Assembly: GCA_003342895.1 (NCBI GenBank)
Contig: PTFA01000011.1
Span: 1,570,629 to 1,634,628 of the forward strand
Length of the DNA stretch: 64,000 nucleotides
Direction of reading: 5' to 3'
Source of the DNA: Casuarius casuarius
Lineage: Eukaryota > Chordata > Aves > Casuariiformes > Casuariidae
A program made the translations under genes and the position numbers. The notes beneath the pieces are model-generated. The model made no database searches. It worked only from the letters and a program-made list of their open reading frames with translations, and had not been told where the DNA came from. Shown one piece after another: positions 13,001 through 25,000 of this stretch. Position 1 is the first letter of the stretch. The number at the start of each line of letters is the position of its first letter.

Positions 13001-16000
13001 TCTTCTACTGATGGTGGCTCCCAGAAGGTGGAGATGAAGAACTACTGTAGCAACCTTCTCCTAAGAATTGGTGAAAAAAAATCTTTTCTATTCCTCTCTA
13101 TTGCATCTGCCATCGTAGACACAGGTATGCATAAATGTACATAAATCTTATTTTTATAATAAGAGTGATTGAATTTAGCCACCCACATGCAATATGACAA
13201 TGAAAAGCTAATTCCTGTCTGTCTGCATAATCCTGTCCTTAGACAGGATTTGGTGACTCACTTAATGTGGTTATAACCAGGTCTGAAAGCTTAGTGGCAT
13301 TATCTTCTTTCTAGGAGGTAAGACTTGGTTGCTTTTAATGTCTGCATTCGGCAACCTTCTGGGATCCCCATTTCAGAAGAAAAGTAATACTTAAATTTGA
13401 TTTGATGCAACCCATATTATCTGCAGGGAGTAGGGAGAGGGGAGGAAATTAGGTTATTTACTGTGAGGTCTTTCTCATTCCAGTGCATGTAAAAGGGACA
13501 CAAAATTCTGTCAGTAACATTTTTAGTTCCATAGTAACTGGACAAAGAAAAGCAGATGTCTGAATATATAATCCTGATCACTGTATGAAGTTTTGTCACC
13601 AGAAAACTGAATGAAAAGGCATGGACCAAAAGATTCATAACTAGTAAGATGCTACTTTTGAGTCTTTTTGAGCAATAACATAAAGGTAGTATTTTAATTA
13701 AAAGTCAGTCACTGATATATTTTTCTTAAACTGGAGAAATAGAAAATTTCCTTCCATAATAAAGTTCTAAGAGCTCATACATCTCTTCTACAACTGAAAT
13801 TTAATTTCTAATTAATTCTAATTTAATTTTTATGTATTAAACATACAAAAAGTTTAAATGGTAGAATTAAAATTTACTCTAGGGCAATTCTGCAAATACT
13901 TTAAAAATTTATTTTATAATGGTGTCTGTGAGAATGGCTTCTTGCCACTTTACCACTAGCTATTGGTATTTTTCAACTTTGTTATAATTGTTACAGAACT
14001 TTGTCTTGAGGTTCCTTCTTCCAGACTGTCACTTCAGAAAATAATATTATTGAAGAAAGACTCTTTTGGTGCAGCTCCTTCTTTCATAGTATTTTTCTCG
14101 ATATGGAAAAATGGTTTTCATTTTAAATATGGAGATCTTATAACAAATCTTTCATATGACTGTCATGCTGTCACTCCCAGCCTGGAAGAAAGTTTAGTTC
14201 ACTCTAAAGCTGTTATTTTCCAATGTAACTGGATTCCCCAAGGAAGGTTAGGTGCTTGAATGTCATTTTAAAAGGGATTCACTGACCCTCGTGAGAATTT
14301 TTTTCATGTATGTGAAACANAAGGACCTACAAAGGACAGAAAGATTGAGCCCTTGGCCATGTGGNCTAAATAAGCACTTAAACAGCCTATCAGATGGATA
14401 AGGAGAAGCTTTTTAGGTTTTCTTCAAGACAAATCATGGTTTTCATTTCTGGTGGTTGCGTCTTTCTAAGTCTTCTTAATTGTCTTACCTAGTTTGGAAT
14501 TGGCGAATAACTACTACTTCTATTTGCTTTTACCATAACCTCACTTGAGTTAGGGATTTATATCAAAGAGTCTGACATCAAATATTCCATCCTTATGGGT
14601 GTAACAATGCTTGCAACAGGATACCAGACACTCTAGTACTATTCAGATTCCTAACACATTGCTCCAAGTTATCTGAAAGAAACATGCTGGCTGGCTTGAG
14701 ATATAACCATGCAAGAGATCTTCCATGGATGGCAAGTCTTCTCTACTGCTAGACAGGAGACCCACCATGAACTGAGAACGTATTTGGCATGCAGCAGGGC
14801 ACAGGGGAATAAACCTTAACTCTCCAAGATCTGTGAGTGGGTCCTGGCAACTATACATGCTATATGTAGCACAGCCTGACCAACCCCCTAAAAGAACCAA
14901 TACTTGAGCCATATTGCAATAGACAATATGAAGATTAATAAAATACACCACTACAAGAGATGTTGGAGTTTGCTACAGTAGTGGATTAAAATATATATAT
15001 ACCTTCACAGTTCCTGGAAGTCGAATTATATGTGTAGCCTTCCACACATTTGCATTCATATTTCCCCGGGGTATTCTTACAGATGGCTGTCCCACAGATG
15101 TTTGGACGTAGCACACATTCATTTATATCTAGAAATACAAGTTATTAAAAACAAGTTGCTCTCTTGCATAACTTTTTATCCTGACCCCTACCCAAGATCA
15201 TGAGAACTCGGGCAGGGAACAGGGGAGTGTGAAGAAGGCTGCCAAATTAGGTCTTTCTCGCTAGGTTTACCATGCTTTCACAGCAGAGTTTATCTACAGC
15301 AGTAAAGATTTCCAGAGGATTCCAAACAGCATTTTAGCTTCCTCTCACTGAAAAGTGAATTCTTCGCTTTGCCTACCTTTCGCATTCTCTTGTGTGTTTT
15401 GTGGATAACAGGAAAACAGATGCATGTCTAAGAAGGCAAAAGAGAAATGCAGTCTACAGATTTCCTATAAACTAAGCCAGACTGCATAATAAAATCATAT
15501 CTTGGAAAAAGACATCCAGAAAGACACTGATAATCCTATCAGAGTTTCCTATGTGCTATGCTGAATTCATCTCACAATCTTCTTTAATTGGCCATGCTGA
15601 CACGTGTTCAAGTCTCTCACTGTTCCTCCATCACTCAAATCATTTTAGTATCTGTCTTCCATGTTGTTTCCAATTTTTCAATGTCCTTTTCAAAATGTAG
15701 ATTCTACAACTGGATGCAGCATATAATCTTACTAAATGTCTTGTAGACAGAAGAGTATCAGTTTCTGGGTAATACTTCAATTCCCACTTGTATGTGCAAG
15801 GATCATTTTAGTTTTCTCCATGGTTTTGTGTTGATTGTGGAAATGGTACTGCACTGGGAACACAGGTTTTGCTACTTGCTTCCTTGGATGCACAAAACCT
15901 TTTTTGGAATCAAAGCTGTCCATTTTTCTACAGTTCTGGTATGCACTATAAATTCCTAGGTGCACAATTCTGTGCTTGGATGTAATCCAGTTTATCAGAT

Positions 16001-19000
16001 GAACTAAACAGCACTTTGGCTGCTTAGTCCTCACTCTAATTTACCAATTTGCCAGTCTTTGAATGATCAGTACTCACATTTTTGCTTACATTACTAGTGA
16101 AAACAGTGAACAGAGTTGGTCTTACCATTAATTTTTGTAAAGCTCCACTAGAAATATCCTCATTAAATAATCACCTCACTGAGAAATATTTTTTGAGATC
16201 TATCAGTTAGCTGGTTCTTCTACTAAACTAAGATATATAGTAGTATATTTCTATCTTTTTTTTTTAACTAGCTTTTCCAGTATCTTTCCAAGACTTGTTT
16301 AGAGGCTAACCAACCTGTCTGCCTGCCCTTTATGACACAACAGCTATCTTCCATTTTTCTGGAATTTCTTTGGAAAGTATTCATTCACAAAAATATATCC
16401 ACTAAAAGAGGCGACAGTAGAAGATACTCCCAACGTCTAGTCTCTTAATAATTTGACATTATCCAAAACTGATGGCATAGTTCACCAATGAAATACATGA
16501 TGTTAAAATAGAAGTGAGGTTGCACTTTTTCCAACTCTGCAGGAAGAACTGCTGATTATGTTATTATACATAGTCTTTATCTGAAATAGAAGGAAGCATA
16601 GAGGTCATGGTCGATAATAAAAGACACACTCCTGTAAGAAAAATGTCATGCTGGGTGAGTACAAGACAATTCTTTTCTATGAAGAGCATTTTCAGATTCC
16701 TGAATAGTTTCTTCTCCAATGAACTTACAAACTCCCAAAAGAAGGGCATCACAAATTAAGAGTGATTCAGGCTACCCCACCATTCGCCAGAAAGGATTTC
16801 TGTTTGTTAGATGGTCTCACCAATCTAGATTCTTGTTTCAGCCTGCTTAAAGGGTATGTGAAACTGGTTAGTGACTGAAACGAAATACATCTTGGCAAGT
16901 AGTTAATGAGCCTAGATTCNCTCATCTTTACACACCTCTAGTAATGAAGCAGAATCTAGTACCTAGCCTTTCCCTGGCTCCGGGTTGGTTTTAACCTATT
17001 GCAGTTCCTTGATATGGTTGACTACATAGTTACACAAATGCTTGTGGTGGTGTAAGGCAAGAGGTGGGATAAGTAGTCAGGTTTGGAGCAGGACTGCTTC
17101 TTTCAGAGGTAATGTCAGCTGCTGCTGACTTGGAGCACTTATGGAACTACCAGCATAAATTCTTTCCTTTCTCGTCTACAGGCAATGTACTGTCATGTAA
17201 CAATGTTCTCCTCAAGTCACACTTCCTACCTCTGCAGTCTTGTTTATTTGAATGCATGAAGTAACCATCTTCACATAAACAACGGTAGCTTCCAGGTAAA
17301 TTAGAACAGCGTTGGCTACAACCTCCATTTATGTTTTCACATTCATTTATATCTAGAAGGAAAACAAAATAAAAACCTTTGCTCAGAGATTTCATTGACC
17401 AACTACGTGTGTGTAGGTATTCTTAAACATCTGATACTATTTAGTAATACTAGAACAACTATAATTGTGAGAACTATCACCACAATGACAGTAGAGACTG
17501 TACCTTCTTCACATTTCTCTCCTTGCCATCCTGGTTTACAGACACATGTATACTTGGCTTGTCCATCTATGCATTCCTTATATCCGTCTCTATGGCATGG
17601 TAGAGGGCTACATTGGTTTGAAATTTCTGTCAGAGGAAAAACATTTGTTAGTTTTTGTTAGTAAAAATTAGCAAGTGTCCAAAAAAAAAAAAAAGACACG
17701 CTCCCCCTTCTAAAGCTAATCCAGAGACAATATCACCAACACTAGTATTTTTTCTTTGCCAAAGAGAAAACAACTAGAAAACAAATGGCTCACTAAACCA
17801 TGTTAATCTCTGAATGCTGTGACCAAATGTAGTCTTGATACTTCATTACATTTTAAGGACTTATTTCACTTTTCACAGAACTATACTTTGCCTCATCATT
17901 TCAGTTGTCTTAGTGCAAATTTCAGCAGAATAAACAAAGTTTAAAGAATACAGAGATTATTTTCTTTGTTCAAGGAAGGTCATCTTCGCAAAGAGTCTTG
18001 GGACTCAGTTTGCCACAGCTGCACAGGTTCTGTGGGAAAACTGGATACATCAATGTCCAATACTGTCACCTTTCACATATACTAATTTCATTGACAGAAA
18101 TGGAAACTTGTATTGGAAAGAGCAATTGAGGGCTCCTTACACATGCTAGCATGACCTCAGAAAGCAAAGCTCAAAACAGAGTTTGTGGCAGAGAACACAG
18201 AATTCACTTTTTTGCTCTACTCAAAATACATAAATGTTTTTTAACTTTTCCCACCATTTTCAGAATCTTATATCAGCATACTATGTAAGGTATCTTTCTA
18301 TTTACTTCTCCAGAGTTTTATGGTAGGTTTATGGATTCTCTTTTCTGCAGGCTTCCAATAATTACAAATATATTGTTTCTGCTTTAGAGTTATGTTCTCG
18401 TAAAACTTTAAAATGTCATTTTGAGGCCTGCTTTTAAAAAAAGTAGTGTCCTGACAGAACAGATAGCAGAATGAAAAGAAGGAAGGATTTTGTGAAGTTT
18501 AGATTCAGAAAATGAATGTGATTCTTTCACATTCTTTCAGTGAATGAAAGATCAGTGTTTCTGTAGATCCAAACCTACAGCGATTCTGCATATAAGGCCC
18601 CACTGGATTCCTTAATTTTTTTTTTATTGTATTCAAAAGAACTGGGCCCCATAGAATAATAGGCTTAGCCTTGTGTGACAAAGAAAGCTTAACAAAATCT
18701 GTTGTTAGTATATTTGCCAATTAAATCTAGTTCTAATTAAATTCTGCTGCAAGTAAATCCAAAACACCACAGGCCAGCCAAGCTCGAAAAGTATACCACA
18801 CCTCTATGACAGCAGTTACGTAACATGTAATATTCATTTTGCAAACCAAAGGACTCCAATTACAGGTGAAGATGGACAGGCACAGAAGAAATAAAAGGAA
18901 TGGGGTTGATGTATGGCTAATTCACAGCAATTACCAAATGTCAGTTCTGGAAGGGCCTAAACTTTTTCTTTCTTGCTTCTTTATTGCTTTTGTAGGTTCA

Positions 19001-22000
19001 GGAACAAGCACGGGAACTAAGCTTTGTATAAGCAAAGCATTATGTAAATGATAGAAAGTGGAAGTTGACCCTCAGAGGGCACAACTGGGGAAAAGAGTGG
19101 AAATGTTTCTGAGCAAAAGGCACTGGGGACTTGTGAAAGAGTGATCTGAAAAGACAATGGGTTGGATTGGCAGTAGTCAATAGGAGTAGATAAAGCAAAT
19201 TAAGTGCATAAAAGGAGAGAGAACTGGGGAACCTAGTCAATGAAGGAGAACCAGTGAAATACACTGGAGGAAGAAGATAAGAATGGATAGATAGTACTAG
19301 ATAGACAAAGAGATTATGTTCATAGATGAAGGATCAGTGTGCCGCAGAAGGGACAGTAAGGTAGCAGCCATTTGTTCTGAAGAGAGGCCTGGGTTTCCTG
19401 TTTTCCCAGCTGGGATGCTTTCTTTTGACTTATGACCCAGTGATGCTCTTTAAGAAACCTCTGTGGCAATGGCTAAATGTTAGAAGATTTAATCAGCCCA
19501 CAGCGGCATGGCATGGTAGGTGGCCAGGAACATACTGTGGTACCTGTATCCTCTGCCACTCAGAGTATTTGATATCCATGAAATGTGTCATGGTGAGCTG
19601 CATAAATATAAATACGGGTATTTTTAAGTGCTTATTTTCAAATGCAGTTCTAAGTATGCAGTTATGTGATACAGATGTTTAGGTACTTAAAGATGCAGCT
19701 TAGATAGCTGCTTGGACTAGAAACGTGTAAGAAAGGGTCTGTGAAAATTTTCCTCTTCCTTTCCAAATGGAGTAAAAGTCAAAATATTCAATGCTTTTTT
19801 TTAATCGTTTATCCAAAAATGTGTTTGTAATCTGAAACACATCATTTGGACAAATATGAAAATCGTGAAATTATTTTTAAATTCTGTTTGTATTGTCATT
19901 TTTTTGCTTAGTTTTTCAGCTTGAGAAGATTAATATAATTATTATTTTATAGTCATTTAATTTTGATTAGGAAAACCAGATTATTCATTTTGAAAATATA
20001 AAAAATTGAGTCAATAAATTCAAAAAAGTAAAAACTTTCAAAATTAAAAAGTCTGTTGGTAACAATATCACAAAAAAGTTTGTCTCAGTGAGAACAAGAT
20101 TTTAAAAAGATTGTTATATTAATGAGAATTTTAAATCCCACTTATTTTCTCAGTAGTAACTCTCTTCCTGAAATGCTCTTCCTAAATTTCTTTGAATACT
20201 CAGGCCTTAAAAACCTTTGAAATTTCTATGCATAATCTTTTTACTTCTCCTTTTTCCTGATGACTTACCAATAATAACAAGGTTTTTTTAATTTATAACG
20301 TGAACCCAAGAAGAGAAATAAAATGAGTATCAAGTAAACTAGTTCTCACTGGGAAATGGTCAGTAATACAGAAACACTGCACATCCACAGAACTCTGCTC
20401 CTTTCCTCCCAGGACCTCTAATGAGAGTGAGAAAGACACAGATGAATGGGAGTACATTTTAGTTTGTGACAGCAGGCACGTTGGCCAAGTGATCTGGAAA
20501 ATATGTTCACCCATAACCATGTGCAGTGTAATTATTAAGGATTTCTTTTTTGTTCTCAGTAGCTTTCAATGACAAAAACAGGGTCAGATGCTTAAGTACG
20601 TACATTCAAACTAACTGAAAACTCTTTTGATGTAACCAAGCTGTCAAGGTTTAAGAACTGTAGAGAGATGTTTCTACTGCAACACATAGGGAATATGGTA
20701 TTGCTTCCTGTGAATTTATCAGAAAAGATACTATTCACACTGGATTTATGAATGTATTGGCTTAAAAAACTACGTGCCTGAGCAACACCACAGATTTCAT
20801 GTTTTATGACCTTATGTCTGTAGTCAATGACTATGTCTTCTAGCTAATGTTTTAATTTCTTCAGCTGGCAATGTTACCTACTTTGTGAAGTGCTATAATT
20901 TAACTATGGGCCAAAGAGTGGTACAGAGGAGAATTAAGCAGAAGGTCTGTTCCCTTAAGTGACAGAACAGTATCAGCTAAATGTGGAGAGTTATGCACAA
21001 TATTAAACACTCTGGTAGAGTGCAGAGGACATAGCAGGGGACATCAGTGGCCTGAGGCAGCAAATTTTCCTGTGCTTCTAGAAGAGCTTTACAAGTGGAA
21101 GCAGTCTGCAATTAATTACGTTTCTTTTCCAGAGCACAGTTAAAAATACTTACCTACACCTTTTATTCTGAAAATGCTCTGTCTCATCTAGTTGTTTTTA
21201 TGTGAATTTCTGTTCCAGGTAATTGTGTTTGCCTGAGTTAAACAGAGATTTGTTTCTTTTTCTGCCTGTGTGAACTGCTTTGTAGCCATGCAAGTGTGTA
21301 TACTTAGGTCTGAGTGCAGCAGGTGAAGTATACAACAGCAGTGCTTACCATTGACACAAGCCCTCAGGTCAGCTGGAGAATCTGGAGTACTTGCAATAAC
21401 CCTGAAAACCCCTGCTCGATGGGAGGCAAGGCAGCCTGCAAATGCAAACCCACACAATTTGCTTATGATACGAACACTCATTTAGACTGAAATTACAACA
21501 GCTTATGCACAACATCTTCAAAGAGTCTGTTCTCACAGCTTGAACTAGAAAAACTGGGCATATTAAGGACAGCTGATCACAAACCCACCTTCTGAATGTC
21601 TCTGCTGGGATCTAAGCACACAGAAGTGCCTAGAAGCTACTATGCATTACAATCAGGAAGGAAATCATTCAAGCTCTATGGCTAGAACAACAAAACTAGT
21701 ATTATAAATAAGAAGAGTAGTGAATGATATACCAGGATTGCTCAGGTTTTTTGTACTTACTTAAATATTTGGGATAAAAATACTCCTGCAGAAAGAAAAG
21801 AAAAATAAACAATAAGAGAAATCTGATTTGGTTTAAGGCAGAATTATAGCAAAATATATCAGTGAATACATTCTAAAATGTATTTGTTTTACAACGATAA
21901 CAGAAGCAAAAAAGAAAATCACTTTGATTCATTAATTATAGATCAAGTTGTCTATATCAGCACTGTTTAAGTTAGGACAGCAGATATTTATTAAACACAG

Positions 22001-25000
22001 GCCTCTGAGTTACTAGTGGAGGGAAGATTAAGGTCCTCATTGAATTTCACTTCTCTCTCTGTGAAACTTTCAAAGTGAAGGAAATGAAAATAAACTGGGT
22101 GTCAAAATGACTTTGAAAACCATCTTTTTGGATGGTTGGATCTTGTCCAATGTTAATCTTATTACAGAACAGCCTCCCTTATCGGGCTACTGCCCCCCAC
22201 CATCCCAAAGTAATATGNTGAATATCCCACATGCAATTCATTGCAAATAAAATGAAAAGTGTTACTAAAATAGAAATAGTTAAAAACTGATGGTTGATTA
22301 TGATGTGAGATGTAATCCTAACGATCAGTATATCCATATAGATGCAATGTTATCAAAGACAGAAAACTGAATTGATACATAGTTTGCAAAACAAAATTTC
22401 ATTCTAACCACATTTTTTTTAAGTAATATTCATTTTATAATACAAAGCTGAATAAAATATGCTTAATATTAAATAATGTGCAATGGGAATGTACTGAGGA
22501 GCAGTGTTCTCACTATGAGAAAAAAAGCTTACAGTAAAATGTCCAATCCCTTCATTTAAAGGGCTGCATTGTCATGCGCATCCTCTGTGTAAAATTTTAA
22601 TTGAAGTCAACAAGCTTCCCCGACATGGAATGCCTGCAGACAATTGTGATCTAAAATTGGTGGTCCATATTTTAAAATAATATCTACTTAGCTATCCTCT
22701 GTTCTTATATGGTCTTCGTTATTAATTGTGCAGGTTGTATACACAAGAGAATATCACACTAGTTTTTGCTCAACATTTTTTTTAAGCTTTGCACTGTGAA
22801 TTTTATGTACTTCAAGCCTTTCCCTCTGCAAAAACTACTATCTACCTCACAGACATTCATCAGACACTTACAGTTTCAGGATTATTTTCGAAGATTTCCC
22901 TGGCTTCTTCCTTATTGCATAATTCTTCAATGCATTCTCTTTCTAAATTTCCCTTCTTGCTTTCTTCCATAAAAGAATTTGCTCGACGTTTCCTCACCAG
23001 GAACTCTGAGGCATACTGCTGTGATAAAACTTTGTAGAAACAAAGGCGTTCAGTTGTTTATTTTTAATAGCTGAAAAATGCTATAAACACTGACCAAATG
23101 TGAGCACATAATACAAAACCTGAATTAAATGCATAGTCATGGAGTGGCTGTTTGATATAATTTAAGAAAAATGTGGTCAAGAAGGAGAACATTCCAGGAT
23201 TCTGCTTTCTGTATGTGTATTAGCTGTTCTTGACCAAAAAGATCTGAAGTGACAAAAAAGTTTGTGCAGTGCTATGCCTGAAGCATAGTTTAAATGTCAT
23301 ATTCAGGAAAAGGCTTTTTTTTAGCCATGGCTATTATAAAGTGAGGTATGTGACTGATAGGTGAGGAAATGTTGTGTAGCCTCTTTCGAATTACCTGTTT
23401 CAGTGACCTAGAAGTTAATACTCTGATCTCTATTATTATGTGAGACCAAAAATGTGTCTTATAAAATCAAGCTTATTATGTGAGACCAAAAATGTGTCTT
23501 ATAAAATCAAGCTATCTGATATTTATAACTATCATAAATGTCATTTTATTCTTCAGAACCATGAAGTATAAGACAAAATAAAAGGCAAGAATTTTTTCTG
23601 AGAAACATCAAGGTTTATAACATAGAAATACATTTACATTTTATAAAGATAAAATGGAATCCTAGCTATTTTTTTTTATTTTATGACCATCGTGTTGTGT
23701 GTCATTATTTCATTTTCATGTATCTTGTTACTGCTATTTTATTGATTTTTATGCAAATGATGTGCAAATAAGTGAGTTGGGGAAATGATATAAAAATGAA
23801 AAGCTTCCATTTACCTCAACATTCTTTGTCTCTGGCCCTTAATTTGTACAACACACAATACCACAGGAACAGCAACTAAATCAGACTGAGGAGTCATTGC
23901 CTCATTGGTTTTGTTTTATTTTTGAACATTCCGTGTGATCAAGAGAAGAATGGATGAGTGCAGATGGAAAAAGTCCAACTCATAGGGTTAAGAAGCATGG
24001 CTGACATATGTTAACAAAAGAGCACAACACTTCCACACCTGGCTTTCCTTTATCAGCATTCATACAATTTAAACTCTCAGACGAGCATAACCATGTGAGG
24101 GTCATGACACCTGCAGTGCAAACCAGATATGGTGTACATAAACATTCATCACTAGTCCATGAAGAAGATGATCAGTTCAGGCAGACAGTCAATTCCATCT
24201 TGTTTTGAATACATAATACCTCAAAACTGGAACACCTTTGTGAGATATGCTAGCAGTTAAGCATAGCTTCCCACTGTCTGTGCACTATTAAATAGTTTAA
24301 CAGGAAAGAAAAACTTACAAAGCTTATCAGAAAGAGCAGCTAAAGAGGCCCAAAACTTCAAGCCTGGATATGTCTCAGGTGATATATAACTAAAACCATA
24401 CTGCCCTAAACACAATATTAAAACACTCTATTAAATGATACAGAACACAACTGAAGCACTCAGAAGTATTGCAATGTCGGATACTGACCTGAAGAAACCC
24501 TCCTGTGACAGCCTCTTGAATTTATTTTATGTGAAATAAAGTTGTATCTTCAAATTGGTTTACTCACTTTCATTTTGGTAAAACTGATCTTTCTGGTATG
24601 ACAATAGGCAAGACTTCCTGAATGTCAGGTGGCCCTACTGAAGTCCTGAAGCGCTCCTTGATCTCAGAGAGCAACCAGCAAGTTGCTTGGAAATGCAAGA
24701 AGAGAAAAGTCAGCTGGTGCACTTCCCCACTACTAAGCATTTAAGCAGGAACCCTCTAGTCTTCCCGTGTTCATTTCTTCTAATATAAATAGATCTACCT
24801 GGTGGTCTTACTGAAGACTGAAGTGGGAATAAATGGTATGTATTTGTCATTACATAAAAACAGACTAATAAGAATGATGCTGAAGGTCCATCTGTTCTGA
24901 AATAGCAGGAATGATAAAAAATAATAAAATTGTGTAAAGCAAGAGTAAACCCAGGACTGCAGTACAAAGCCCCGCTAGAATGGCTCAAGATTTGTAAAAT

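Larger units (their letters stand above)
15129..21348 (-). other. PROS1 introns 6, 5 and 4
   Basis: Introns 15129-17229, 17353-17503 (only 151 bases) and 17627-21348. A 14-base A run at 17681-17694 sits just upstream of the exon 5 acceptor region. 19.8-20.1 kb is very AT-rich. No other gene signal is seen. Confidence 0.75.
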
